Below the pieces are notes generated by a model. The model was not told where the DNA came from. It worked only from the letters and a program-made list of their open reading frames with translations, and ran no database searches. A stretch of DNA of 23,806 nucleotides from Bacteroidales bacterium (GTDB lineage: Bacteria > Bacteroidota > Bacteroidia > Bacteroidales > CG2-30-32-10). Of this stretch, positions 14,167 to 22,984 are shown in pieces; the first letter of the stretch is position 1, and each line of letters starts with the position of its first letter. The translations under genes were made by a program, and so were the position numbers. The DNA lies in NCBI GenBank assembly GCA_035353855.1, contig DAOQAK010000058.1:1-23806 (forward strand), written 5' to 3'.

Positions 14167-14325
14167 ATGAAAAGAACATTTCAGCCATCACAAAGAAAGA
14201 GAAGAAACAAACATGGTTTCAGAGAAAGAATGTCAACTGCTAATGGACGCAAAGTTTTATCGTCACGCAGAGCTGCTGGCAGAAAAAAACTTACTGTTTC
14301 TGACGAAAAATTACATAAAAGATAA
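14167..14325 (+). CDS. rpmH: 50S ribosomal protein L34
   Basis: A 52-residue, strongly basic protein, too short for many gene finders. It begins MKRTFQPSQRKRRNKHGFRE and continues with RMSTANGRKVLSSRR and a C-terminal GRKKLTVSDEKLHKR. The conserved L34 core (KRTFQPS, R.R...HGFR.RM.T..GR.VL..RR..GRK.L) is complete, and the extended C-terminus is typical of Bacteroidota. It is a structural protein of the large ribosomal subunit. It sits alone between its own promoter and terminator. The usual partner rnpA (RNase P protein) does not follow. Confidence 0.98.
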   Translation: MKRTFQPSQRKRRNKHGFRERMSTANGRKVLSSRRAAGRKKLTVSDEKLHKR

Positions 14326-14354
14326 TTTTTAAATTATTGAGAGAATATTTCTTG

Positions 14355-14380
14355 AAAGGGAAGCATTGCTTCCCTTTTTT
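14355..14380 (+). terminator. intrinsic terminator of rpmH
   Basis: aaagggaagc (14355-14364) and gcttcccttt (14368-14377) form a perfect 10-bp stem with an att loop, followed by a continuing T run to 14380. This is the clearest rho-independent terminator in the window. Confidence 0.92.
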
Positions 14381-14409
14381 ATTTCTCAGAAAATATAGGG
14401 GAATTTTTA

Positions 14410-14417
14410 TATATTTG
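14410..14417 (+). promoter_or_regulatory. putative -10-type box of the lipoprotein gene
   Basis: tatatttg fits TAnnTTTG and lies 26 bases before the ATG at 14444. No good TTTG box is seen at the right distance upstream, so the call is tentative. Confidence 0.35.
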
Positions 14418-14443
14418 TTATTCATTTAATAAATTAATCTGTA

Positions 14444-14953
14444 ATGAAATCAAAATTATTTTTTTTAATAACATTAATATTTATTGTTTCTGCATGCAGA
14501 AATAATAAAAGCTCAGATAAAAATTCATTCTCAACAGCAGTTGCATATAACGACTTTATTGTTGATCAGCAAAAGCTGATACTTGGAAAACATGATGCAT
14601 GGAATGCTGCATTTACAAATAAAAATGTACAAGAAGCAAAAATAAAACTGGATGAACTAACTAAACAATGTAAGATTGCTATTGATACTATTAGTAAAAT
14701 AGATGCATTTAATAAAAACACTGAATTTCGTGATGCAGCAATCAGGCTTTTTACATTATATAAAAATACAGCGGAAGGAGGCTTTAAAGAAGAAACTGAA
14801 ATACTGATGAAATCTGAAATTTCGGATCAGGATGAGGAGCGTGTAAATCAAATAGAAGATGAATTTTTTAATACAGAAAAAGAAATTTATAATGCATTTA
14901 TAAAAGCCCAGGGAAAGTTTGCCAGTGAAAATAATATGGTATTAAAACAATAG
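14444..14953 (+). CDS. small helical lipoprotein of unknown function
   Basis: A 169-residue protein with a lipoprotein signal peptide: MKSKLFFLITLIFIVSAC, lipobox VSAC with the modified Cys at 18, followed by the polar RNNKSSDKN. There is no Asp at +2, so sorting to the outer membrane is likely. The mature part is predicted all-helical and charged, with long Lys/Glu-rich stretches (DELTKQ, EEERV-like DQDEERVNQIEDEF), and has no enzyme motif I can recognise. It lies between the rpmH terminator and the DUF4834 gene, each separated by more than 100 bases, so it is probably its own transcription unit. Function unknown. Confidence 0.75.
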   Translation: MKSKLFFLITLIFIVSACRNNKSSDKNSFSTAVAYNDFIVDQQKLILGKHDAWNAAFTNKNVQEAKIKLDELTKQCKIAIDTISKIDAFNKNTEFRDAAIRLFTLYKNTAEGGFKEETEILMKSEISDQDEERVNQIEDEFFNTEKEIYNAFIKAQGKFASENNMVLKQ

Positions 14954-15062
14954 TATAATTATTCGTTAATTCATAGCTCCTGTATAATAAATATCAAGGG
15001 CTTTCTTTTATTCCGATATTAAAAAAATCTTTACTTTCGCATAATAAATAATTATTCTTATT

Positions 15063-15308
15063 TTGAAAATTTTTCTGATTATAATTATTGTATATTTTTC
15101 CTTTATGCTGGCAGGAAGATATATTTTCCCTTTACTTTTAAAAAGTTTTGTAAAACATTACAGTAATAAAATATATCAAAAAATGGATTTTTATGATCAT
15201 GTTCCTGATAGAAATGAAGGAGAAATAAATATTATACATAACCCGGAAAGCAACTCAAATAGTAAAATTGAAAAAGGTGAATATGTAGATTATGAAGAAA
15301 TAAAGTAA
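15063..15308 (+). CDS. DUF4834-family small membrane protein (TTG start)
   Basis: An 81-residue protein with one N-terminal transmembrane helix (residues 3-19) and a charged cytoplasmic tail that ends in GEYVDYEEIK, the hallmark ending of the Bacteroidota family DUF4834. The start appears to be TTG at 15063; the first in-frame ATG (15105) would remove most of the transmembrane helix. A sequence ttactttc around 15032-15039 resembles a weak -10-type box. It lies 23 bases before the yfhO-like gene and is probably co-transcribed with it; this pairing is common in the phylum from memory. Function unknown. Confidence 0.72.
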   Translation: MKIFLIIIIVYFSFMLAGRYIFPLLLKSFVKHYSNKIYQKMDFYDHVPDRNEGEINIIHNPESNSNSKIEKGEYVDYEEIK

Positions 15309-15331
15309 TACTAAATAATAAATCATAAATC

Positions 15332-17842
15332 ATGGAGAAAATAAAATTCAAATCGATATTACCCTATTGCCTGACTGTTGCATTATTTGCTTTTATTGCA
15401 TTAGCATACATGTATCCTGTATTACAAGGAAAACAAATTATGCAAAGTGATATTATTCACTTTCAGGGTATGTCGAAAGAAATTGTTGATTATCGCAATC
15501 AAACTGGAGAAGAGGCATTATGGACCAACAGAATGTTTGGAGGAATGCCTGCATATCAAATTTCTGTAGTTCATAAAACTAATTTGATTAATTATTTTGA
15601 CAGGGCAATAAAACTTTGGTTACCTCATCCTGCTGGCTTGGTTTTTCTTTATTTTATTGGGTTTTATATTTTATTATTAGTTCTTGGTGTCAATCAGGGT
15701 TTAAGTATTGTCGGGGCTATGGCTTATGCCTTTTCTTCATATTTCTTTATAATTTTTGAAGCCGGTCATAATTCAAAAGCAAATGCCATAGGTTATATGG
15801 CGCCGTTTATTGCCGGTGTTCTATTATGTTTCAGAAGGCGTTATATTATAGGAGGTGCGCTTACTGCATTTTTCCTTGCCCTTGAAATAAATGCCAATCA
15901 TTTACAAATAACTTATTATCTAATGCTGATAGTAATCATATTAGGAATAGCTGAGTTTGTAAATAAACTAAAAGAAAAAAAATTAAAAGATTTTTTCATC
16001 GCTGTTGGTGTTATGATTGTTGCAGTAATTATTTCGGTAGGGGTTAATATCAGTAATTTATGGACAACCAACGAATACCTGGAATATTCAACAAGAGGAA
16101 AATCAGAACTGACAAATGATAAAGGAAATAAAACAGGAGGACTTGATAGGGATTATGCAACCGACTGGAGTTATGGAAAGATGGAAACATTTACTTTGCT
16201 TATCCCTAATTATATGGGTGGAGCATCGCAGGGAGAGTTAAGTAAAAATTCAGATACATACAAAGCTTTAAAAGAAAATGGTATACAAAATTCTGAGAAA
16301 ATAATTAAAAATATGCCGACATATTGGGGCGATGTACAATTTACTTCGGGACCTGTTTATGTTGGTGCAATCATTGTTTTTCTTTTTATTCTCGGGCTTT
16401 TTATCGTGAAAGGTAAATATAAATGGTGGCTATTATCGGCAACATTACTATCTATTTTCCTTGCATGGGGAAAACATATGATGTGGTTTACAAATATTTT
16501 CTTCGACTACATGCCGGGATATAATAAATTCAGAGCAGTATCGATGACATTGGTTATTGCTGAATTTTGTATCCCTCTCCTTGGGTTACTGGCATTAAAA
16601 AATATTTTTAGCGAAAAAATATCAAAAGATATAAAATTAAAATCTTTAAAATATGCCGGTATTATTTGTTTGGGAATTATAGTGATTTTTGGATTTTTTA
16701 GCGGTGCATTCCTGGATTTTATTTCCCCATCAGATAAAGAATTACTAAAAAATGGTTATCCGGAATGGCTTATTACTACGATACAATCTGACAGGCATGG
16801 ATTGTTAATATCAGATAGTTTGAGATCATTGATTTTTATAGCACTGGCTTTTGCGATACTTTGGCTTTTTGTGATTAATAAAATCAAAAATATTAATCTT
16901 GTAATTATCGTGTTAGGTTTATTAGTGATATGCGACATGTGGCCTGTTGATAGAAGATATCTTAATTCAGATAATTTCACTACTAAAAATAAATTGAAAG
17001 CTACTACGAATACTAAATCAAAATGTGATGAGATAATTCTTAGTGATACAAGTCTTGATTATAGAGTTTTAAATATGAATAGTCCTTTTATTGATGCGGC
17101 TACATCATATTATCATAATTCCATTGGAGGCTATCATGCTGCGAAATTAAAGAGATACCAGGAACTTATTGAGACCAGAATATATGAAGAAATGGTTAAG
17201 ATACAAAATGCATTTTCGTCAAAACCTATTGATTCAGCTATAACGATGACTTTAAAAAATATTCCTGTTTTGAATATGCTGAATACAAAATATATTATAT
17301 ATAACCCGGAAGCTGCGCCTTTAATGAATAGCAATGCTATAGGTAATGCATGGTTTGTAGATGAATATAAGTTGGTAACTAATGCTGACTCTGAAATAGC
17401 AGCAATGAAAGATTTTAAACCTTTAGAGACAGCTATAGTCGATAAACGATTTGAAAACATGATTACGATAAAAAATTCTGGTAAAGATTCTACAGCAGTA
17501 ATCAAACTTACAGAATACAAACCTAATTTTTTAAAGTACTTTTATAATGCGTCTAAGCCTCAGCTCGCTGTTTTTTCAGAGATATACTACGCCAAAGGTT
17601 GGAATGCATATATTGATGGTAAAGAAACGCCTTATTTCCGTGCTAATTATATATTGCGTGCTATGGAAGTTCCTTCAGGAAAACATGAAATAACCTGGAA
17701 ATTCGAGCCCAAATCATTTTATATTGGTGAAAAAGTATCGCTGGCATTTAATATTATTTTAATTTTTTCAATTATTTGTGGAGTATTTATTGAATTGAAA
17801 AAGAAAAAGAAGAATAGTGCAGAGATGAATGACTCCATATGA
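15332..17842 (+). CDS. YfhO-family polytopic membrane protein
   Basis: An 836-residue inner-membrane protein. A first helix at about 12-34 is followed by a loop with DIIHFQGMSKEI and RMFGGMPAYQ, then roughly ten more hydrophobic segments, a large soluble region (about 560-790), and a last helix near 805-825. The pattern and the motifs (W.N..FGGMPAY, PFIAG, PNY.GG, YWGDVQFTSGPVY, C-terminal YAKGWNAYIDGKETP) match YfhO (PF09586). Gram-positive YfhO homologues act in glycosylation of lipoteichoic acid; the Bacteroidota members are thought to be GT-C-like, but their substrate is unknown. The stop overlaps the start of the next glycosyltransferase gene by four bases (ATGA), a strong hint of a joint role in cell-surface glycan work. 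Confidence 0.87.
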   Translation: MEKIKFKSILPYCLTVALFAFIALAYMYPVLQGKQIMQSDIIHFQGMSKEIVDYRNQTGEEALWTNRMFGGMPAYQISVVHKTNLINYFDRAIKLWLPHPAGLVFLYFIGFYILLLVLGVNQGLSIVGAMAYAFSSYFFIIFEAGHNSKANAIGYMAPFIAGVLLCFRRRYIIGGALTAFFLALEINANHLQITYYLMLIVIILGIAEFVNKLKEKKLKDFFIAVGVMIVAVIISVGVNISNLWTTNEYLEYSTRGKSELTNDKGNKTGGLDRDYATDWSYGKMETFTLLIPNYMGGASQGELSKNSDTYKALKENGIQNSEKIIKNMPTYWGDVQFTSGPVYVGAIIVFLFILGLFIVKGKYKWWLLSATLLSIFLAWGKHMMWFTNIFFDYMPGYNKFRAVSMTLVIAEFCIPLLGLLALKNIFSEKISKDIKLKSLKYAGIICLGIIVIFGFFSGAFLDFISPSDKELLKNGYPEWLITTIQSDRHGLLISDSLRSLIFIALAFAILWLFVINKIKNINLVIIVLGLLVICDMWPVDRRYLNSDNFTTKNKLKATTNTKSKCDEIILSDTSLDYRVLNMNSPFIDAATSYYHNSIGGYHAAKLKRYQELIETRIYEEMVKIQNAFSSKPIDSAITMTLKNIPVLNMLNTKYIIYNPEAAPLMNSNAIGNAWFVDEYKLVTNADSEIAAMKDFKPLETAIVDKRFENMITIKNSGKDSTAVIKLTEYKPNFLKYFYNASKPQLAVFSEIYYAKGWNAYIDGKETPYFRANYILRAMEVPSGKHEITWKFEPKSFYIGEKVSLAFNIILIFSIICGVFIELKKKKKNSAEMNDSI

Positions 17843-19167
17843 AAAAAGTTTTAATAATTACATATTACTGGCCACCATGCGGTGGTTCTGGAGTGCAGCG
17901 TTGGTTAAAGTTTGTGAAATATTTGCGTAACTTTGGATGGGAACCTATAATTTATACGCCTGAAAACCCCGAAATGTCTGTGATTGATAATTCTCTGTTA
18001 AAAGATTTACCGGAAAATTTAACAGTAATTAAAACAAAAATATGGGAGCCGTATAATTTTTATAAAGCATTTATAGGAAAAAAAAAATCGCATAAAATAA
18101 ATACTGCACTGCTTTCCGAAAGCAAGAAACCAAAACTTACAGAGAAAATATCAGTTTGGATTCGTGGAAATTTTTTTATTCCTGACGCAAGAAGATTCTG
18201 GATAAAGCCTTCTGTAAAGTTTCTTAAAGAATATTTAAAATCAAATAAAGTTGATGCAATAGTTTCTAATGGTCCACCTCATAGTATGCATATGATTGCT
18301 TTAGGATTAAAAAAATCATTGAATATACCTTGGTTAGCCGATTTCCGTGACCCATGGACAAATATTGATTTTTATCATGAATTAATGTTATCAGGATGGG
18401 CAGATAAAAGACATCATAAAATGGAAAATAAAGTTTTGAAAAATGCTGATGCTGTTACTGTAATCAGTAGGAGTATGGCTGAAGATATGAAGAGATTACA
18501 TAATAGAAAATATGAGGTAATTACAAATGGTTATGATGAAGAAACAAATATTGAAGATGTTGTTTTGGATAAGAAATTTAGCATTGCACATATCGGAAGT
18601 CTTGTAAAATCACGCAATCCCGAGGTGTTATGGAAGGTCTTGAATTTTCTTTTAAATGATAGATCGCAAAATTCCTTTGATGCTGAAAGATTTTCGAAAG
18701 ATTTAGAAATTAAGTTAGTTGGGAAGGTTGATTTTTCTGTAAAGGAATCAATAAAGAAATATAAACTTGAAAATTATATTAATTATATTGATTATTTACC
18801 GCATGATGAAGTAATACGTGTTCAGCAACAATCACAGGTTTTATTACTTTTGTTAAATAATACGCCAAATGCAAAAATGATTCTGACAGGAAAGTTTTTT
18901 GAATATCTTGCCGCTAAGCGTCCTGTATTGTGTATTGGTCCAACTGACGGTGATGCAGCTGAAATCATTAATGAAACAAAATGTGGTGTAATTTCAGATT
19001 TTGATGATTTTGAACATTTAAGAGATAGTGTAATTAATTTTTATAAATCATTTTGTGAAAACTCGCTTGATGTTAATAGTGCAGGAATTGAAAAGTATAG
19101 TAGGAAAAATTTAACTTTTGAATTATCAAAAATTCTGAATAAAATAGTTATAGGAAATTATTATTGA
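17839..19167 (+). CDS. GT-B-fold glycosyltransferase (family 4-like)
   Basis: A 442-residue cytoplasmic glycosyltransferase. The N-terminus has the acceptor-domain motif ITYYWPPCGGSGVQRW (7-22), and WLADFRDPWT (165-174) is typical of this Bacteroidota subgroup. The C-terminal nucleotide-sugar domain starts near residue 245 (FSIAHIGSLVKSRNPEVLW) and contains LTGKFFEYLAAKRPVL with its conserved Glu. The donor sugar and acceptor cannot be read from sequence. The ATGA overlap with the yfhO-like gene means the two are translated together. The following gap of 77 bases separates it from the sugar-nucleotide genes. Confidence 0.88.
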   Translation: MKKVLIITYYWPPCGGSGVQRWLKFVKYLRNFGWEPIIYTPENPEMSVIDNSLLKDLPENLTVIKTKIWEPYNFYKAFIGKKKSHKINTALLSESKKPKLTEKISVWIRGNFFIPDARRFWIKPSVKFLKEYLKSNKVDAIVSNGPPHSMHMIALGLKKSLNIPWLADFRDPWTNIDFYHELMLSGWADKRHHKMENKVLKNADAVTVISRSMAEDMKRLHNRKYEVITNGYDEETNIEDVVLDKKFSIAHIGSLVKSRNPEVLWKVLNFLLNDRSQNSFDAERFSKDLEIKLVGKVDFSVKESIKKYKLENYINYIDYLPHDEVIRVQQQSQVLLLLLNNTPNAKMILTGKFFEYLAAKRPVLCIGPTDGDAAEIINETKCGVISDFDDFEHLRDSVINFYKSFCENSLDVNSAGIEKYSRKNLTFELSKILNKIVIGNYY

Positions 19168-19209
19168 CGATAAAATATATATTGGTTTTTAGTTTACAGT
19201 TATTCATTG

Positions 19210-19225
19210 GAAATTCATGAATTTC
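19210..19225. promoter_or_regulatory. 16-bp perfect palindrome upstream of the dehydratase gene
   Basis: gaaattcatgaatttc reads the same on both strands and lies 20 bases before the ATG at 19245. It could be a dimeric-regulator site. No promoter box can be placed firmly around it, and AT-richness raises the odds of chance. Confidence 0.3.
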
Positions 19226-19244
19226 AGCTTATAATATTTAATAT

Positions 19245-20243
19245 ATGGATTTAAAAGGTAAAAATATTCTGGTTACAGGTGCCGGTGGGTTTATCGGGAG
19301 CCATTTGGTTGAAGAATTAGTTAAAAGAGATTGTAAAGTAAAAGCATTCGTGCATTACAATTCTTTTAACAGCTGGGGTTGGTTGGATTATATGGATGAA
19401 AATATTAAAAAAAAAATTGATGTTTTTATAGGTGATATCCGTGATCCATATGGCGTTAAGACTGCAATGAAAGGAAATGCAATCGTTTTTCATTTGGCTG
19501 CATTGATTGGAATACCCTATTCATATCATTCTCCCGATGTTTATGTGGATACAAATGTAAAAGGAACTTTAAATATTTTACAAGCAGCACGTGAGCTTGA
19601 TGTAAAAAAAGTTGTTCATACTTCAACAAGTGAAATATATGGTACAGCTCAGTTTGTGCCTATAACGGAAGAGCATCCGACAAACCCCCAATCGCCTTAT
19701 GCTGCAACTAAATCAGGAGCTGATTTTCTTGCTTTGACTTTTTATCGTTCATTTGAAACACCTGTGTCTGTTGTTCGTCCGTTTAACACTTATGGGCCGC
19801 GGCAGTCAGCAAGAGCTATTATTCCTACAATAATTACTCAAATTTTATCAGGAAAAAAAGAAATAAATCTTGGTTCTGTTACCCCTACACGTGATTTGAA
19901 TTTTGTTAAAGATACAGCTACCGGCTTCATTAAAGCTGCTGAAACTGAAAAGGCGAATGGTGAAATAATAAATATAGGAAGCAATTTTGAAATTTCTGTC
20001 GGCGATTTGGTTGCTAAGATATCTGCTATTATTGGTAAAGAAGTGAAAGTGAAAACGGATGAACAAAGGATTCGTCCTGGAAAAAGTGAAGTTGAACGCT
20101 TGTGGGCTGAAAATAAAAAAGCAAAAGAATTAATTAATTGGCAGCCGCAATACACATTGGATAGAGGATTGGATGAAACTATAGCTTGGTTTTCAAATTC
20201 AAAAAATCTTGAGTTTTTCAAACCGAATATTTATAATATTTAG
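19245..20243 (+). CDS. legB: LegB-type NAD-dependent sugar-nucleotide 4,6-dehydratase
   Basis: A 332-residue extended SDR enzyme. The NAD-binding motif is TGAGGFIG (11-18). The block YNSFNSWGWLDYM (38-50) is a signature of the LegB group, as are FHLAALIGIPYSYHSP (82-97) and VKGTLNILQAAREL. Catalytic residues are in TSTSEIYG (T126, S129, E130) and YAATK (Y152, K156), the Ser-Glu pair as in GDP-mannose 4,6-dehydratase. C-terminal motifs FNTYGPRQSARAIIPT and EQRIRPGKSEVERL also fit. LegB of the legionaminic-acid pathway turns NDP-GlcNAc into the 4-keto-6-deoxy sugar. However, no LegC aminotransferase, LegI or LegF gene follows here, so the end product may be something else. A nucleotidyltransferase and a second SDR follow. 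Substrate is inferred. Confidence 0.85.
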   Translation: MDLKGKNILVTGAGGFIGSHLVEELVKRDCKVKAFVHYNSFNSWGWLDYMDENIKKKIDVFIGDIRDPYGVKTAMKGNAIVFHLAALIGIPYSYHSPDVYVDTNVKGTLNILQAARELDVKKVVHTSTSEIYGTAQFVPITEEHPTNPQSPYAATKSGADFLALTFYRSFETPVSVVRPFNTYGPRQSARAIIPTIITQILSGKKEINLGSVTPTRDLNFVKDTATGFIKAAETEKANGEIINIGSNFEISVGDLVAKISAIIGKEVKVKTDEQRIRPGKSEVERLWAENKKAKELINWQPQYTLDRGLDETIAWFSNSKNLEFFKPNIYNI

Positions 20244-20322
20244 TGAAAAACTATAAGCGAAAATATAAAATATTGATTTTTGTAACTTTTAGTTTTTGGT
20301 TTATAAATTTTAAATTAAATAT

Positions 20323-21027
20323 ATGAAAGCAGTAATATTAGCAGGAGGTAAAGGAACAAGATTAAAACCTTACACAACTTCGATCCCAAAACCACTTGTT
20401 CCTATTGGGGAGAAAGCAATAATTGATATATTAATAAATAGGCTCAAAAATGCAGGTGTTGATGAAGTATTTATTTGTGTAAATCATCTTGCGGAAATCA
20501 TAATGGCTTTTCTTGGCGATGGAAAAAAATTCGGCATAAAAATTAATTATTCATTTGAGAAAAAGCCGCTAAGCACAATAGCTCCATTGAAATTAATTAA
20601 AAATTTACCTGATGATTTTTTAGTAATGAATGGAGATCTATTAACAGACTTAGATTTTAAAAAATTATTTTTGAATCATATTAAAAGCAAAGCACAACTT
20701 ACAGTTTCAACATATAAACGAAAAGTAAAAATTGATTTTGGCGTAATTGAAGTTGATAAAAAAGGAAGCAACGCAGTGGGTTTCCTCGAAAAACCTGAAT
20801 ACAACTACGAAGTAGCAATGGGTGTTAATGTTATCAATAAAAAATTATTGAAACTTATTCCAGAAGACACTTCTTTCGGCTTTGATAATTTAATGAATAT
20901 GATGTTGAAGAAAAATGAAAAAATAAATATTTTCAGATATAATGGGTATTGGCTTGATATAGGCAGGCCCGATGATTACGAGAAAGCAAATAACGATGTT
21001 GAAAAACTAAAGCATTTGCTTAAATGA
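20323..21027 (+). CDS. sugar-phosphate nucleotidyltransferase (RmlA/GlmU-like fold)
   Basis: A 234-residue nucleotidyltransferase that would join a sugar 1-phosphate to an NTP. The signature LAGGKGTRLKPYT (6-18) and IPKPLVPIG (21-29) are complete. The metal-binding Asp is in VMNGDLLTD (D105); FLEKPEY and GVNVINKKLL and GYWLDIGRPDDYEKA near the C-terminus also match. Its size is that of the short single-domain enzymes, with no acyltransferase repeat. Which base and sugar it uses cannot be told; the LegB group in Campylobacter works on GDP-sugars made by a related enzyme (PtmE). The stop overlaps the start of the next gene by four bases. Confidence 0.87.
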   Translation: MKAVILAGGKGTRLKPYTTSIPKPLVPIGEKAIIDILINRLKNAGVDEVFICVNHLAEIIMAFLGDGKKFGIKINYSFEKKPLSTIAPLKLIKNLPDDFLVMNGDLLTDLDFKKLFLNHIKSKAQLTVSTYKRKVKIDFGVIEVDKKGSNAVGFLEKPEYNYEVAMGVNVINKKLLKLIPEDTSFGFDNLMNMMLKKNEKINIFRYNGYWLDIGRPDDYEKANNDVEKLKHLLK

Positions 21028-21878
21028 TGAATATTCTTGTAACCGGTTCCGAAGGATTCATTGGTAAGTTGCTTGTCGCACAATTAATGAGTAAAGGATA
21101 CAATGTTAAGACATTTGATTATAAAGATGGCGACATCACTAAAGCAGATTCATTAAATATTTTTGATGAATCAGATATAAAACACATTTTTCATCTTGCT
21201 GCAAAAACATTCGTTCCCGATAGTTGGAAAAATCCTTATGACTTTTATAATGTAAATGTTTTAGGAACAACAAATGTTTTGGGGTTTTGCAGAAAAAATA
21301 ATTGCAGCTTAACATACATAAGTTCATACGTATATGGCAATCCTGATTATTTACCGATTGATGAAAACCATAAATTAAAATCGTACAATCCATATAGCAA
21401 CAGCAAAATATTGGCAGAAGGAATTTGTAGTTGTTTTGCCGATAACTACAGAATAAAAACATGTATTATTAGACCATTCAATGTTTACGGTGTAAATCAG
21501 CTTGAAGTATTTTTAATTCCTGAAATAATTAAAAAAGTTTATAATGATAAAATTATTGAAGTAATGGATTTAAAGCCTAAAAGAGATTTTGTCTTCGTCG
21601 ATGATGTTGTTGATGCATTAATGCTTTCAGTTGATAAGGAAGGAATTTATAATGTCGGAAGCGGCTATTCTGTGAGTGTTGAAGAAATCATTAAAATAGT
21701 TTTAAAAGTTACGAGTATAAAAAAAGAATACTCGTCAAAAAATATTTCAAGAGAAAATGAAGTGTTTGATGTTATTGCTAATATTTCAAAAGCTAAGAAA
21801 GAACTTAATTGGCAGCCAAAAACAAGCATAGAAGAAGGGATAAAAAGGTGTGTTGATAATTTTATTATAAATAAATGA
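21024..21878 (+). CDS. NAD(P)-dependent sugar-nucleotide epimerase/reductase (extended SDR)
   Basis: A 284-residue extended SDR enzyme with TGSEGFIG (7-14) for NAD(P), FHLAAKTFVPDSW (56-68), YISSYVYG (98-105) and the catalytic YSNSK (Y124, K128). The Asp/Glu needed for dehydration in 4,6-dehydratases is Tyr here (SSYVYG against TSTSEIYG in the upstream gene), so a reductase or epimerase is more likely. FNVYGVNQ and KRDFVFVDDVVDAL are usual for the family. ATGATG gives two possible starts one codon apart. The gene overlaps both neighbours by four bases, so nucleotidyltransferase, SDR and glycosyltransferase are translated together. I infer that it reduces or epimerises the 4-keto product of the LegB-type enzyme. 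Confidence 0.82.
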   Translation: MMNILVTGSEGFIGKLLVAQLMSKGYNVKTFDYKDGDITKADSLNIFDESDIKHIFHLAAKTFVPDSWKNPYDFYNVNVLGTTNVLGFCRKNNCSLTYISSYVYGNPDYLPIDENHKLKSYNPYSNSKILAEGICSCFADNYRIKTCIIRPFNVYGVNQLEVFLIPEIIKKVYNDKIIEVMDLKPKRDFVFVDDVVDALMLSVDKEGIYNVGSGYSVSVEEIIKIVLKVTSIKKEYSSKNISRENEVFDVIANISKAKKELNWQPKTSIEEGIKRCVDNFIINK

Positions 21879-22960
21879 TTAATAAGAAATCTAAAATAAT
21901 CTTTGTAAAACCCTCTAATTCTTCATTTATTAATTTAGATGAAATAATCTTCAATAAGTATTTTGAAGTAATTCCATGTTTAATAAAATTAAAGAAAGAT
22001 AAAATAAAAATTTTTATAGGTGCAATTAGCTTATTATTCTTTTTATTTTTTAAAACTCGAAAATCAAAATTGTTTATAACATGGTTTGCAGATTATCATG
22101 CAGCAATAATGGTCTTCATTGCAAAATTTTTTGGAAAAAAATCAATTGTTTTTATTGGTGGTCAGGAAGCAATATGTTATCCTGAATTAAAAAAAGGAGT
22201 TTATTTGAAAAAAACGAGGAGTGCATTTGTAAAATATGCTTTAAAAAATACCAACCTTATAATAGCAAATCATAGCTCTCTTATTTATCACGAGAATTCA
22301 TTCTATAATCAAGAAAAACCACATATCGATGGTGTAAAACATTATATTCCTGACTTAAAGACGCCAATAAAAATAGTTTATAATGGAATAAACCCTGATA
22401 GAATTAAAAGAGATTACAATATTAGGAAAAGTGAAAATATAGTTTTGACTGTTGGAACAATGTTTCAAATAAATGATTTTTATAATAAGGGATTTGATTT
22501 ATTTATCGATGTTGCCAGAAGAAATAAAAACATAACATTTGTTTTAATAAGTATAAAAGAACAATATAGAAATTGGTTAGAAGAAAATTATAAAGTTTCA
22601 GAAATATTAAATCTAAAGATCATTCCTTACTTTTGTCCAGATGAAACTTTAATGTATTATTATAATATTGCAAAAGTATATGTGCAAGTATCAATAACAG
22701 AAGGTATGCCTGTTTCATTAAATGAAGCGATGTTATGTGAATGTATTCCTGTTGGCTCAAATGTTAATGGAATCCCTGATGCAATTGGAAATACAGGAAT
22801 TGTAATATGTGAAAGAAATGTTAATGAATTAGAAAAAGCTATATTAGAAGCATTGCAAATGAATTCAGGAGATTTATCTAGAAAATTTGTTTTAGATAAT
22901 TTTAATATTGAAAAAAGAGAAGAAGAAATTTTAAAAATAACAGATGACATATTAAAATAA
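21875..22960 (+). CDS. GT-B-fold glycosyltransferase (family 4)
   Basis: A 361-residue glycosyltransferase. A hydrophobic stretch at 45-60 may touch the membrane. IVYNGINPDRIKRDY (167-181) marks the domain junction, and LTVGTMF (191-197) starts the donor domain. The EX7E motif of family 4 is present (ITEGMPVSLNEAM, E276 and E284), followed by IPVGSNVNGIPDAI. The gene is clearly more AT-rich than the metabolic genes at the left, as is common in surface-polysaccharide loci. It overlaps the SDR gene by four bases. Donor and acceptor unknown; transfer of the deoxysugar made by the genes just upstream is a reasonable guess. Confidence 0.86.
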   Translation: MINKKSKIIFVKPSNSSFINLDEIIFNKYFEVIPCLIKLKKDKIKIFIGAISLLFFLFFKTRKSKLFITWFADYHAAIMVFIAKFFGKKSIVFIGGQEAICYPELKKGVYLKKTRSAFVKYALKNTNLIIANHSSLIYHENSFYNQEKPHIDGVKHYIPDLKTPIKIVYNGINPDRIKRDYNIRKSENIVLTVGTMFQINDFYNKGFDLFIDVARRNKNITFVLISIKEQYRNWLEENYKVSEILNLKIIPYFCPDETLMYYYNIAKVYVQVSITEGMPVSLNEAMLCECIPVGSNVNGIPDAIGNTGIVICERNVNELEKAILEALQMNSGDLSRKFVLDNFNIEKREEEILKITDDILK

Positions 22961-22984
22961 AAAAATAATAAATATATACAGAAG

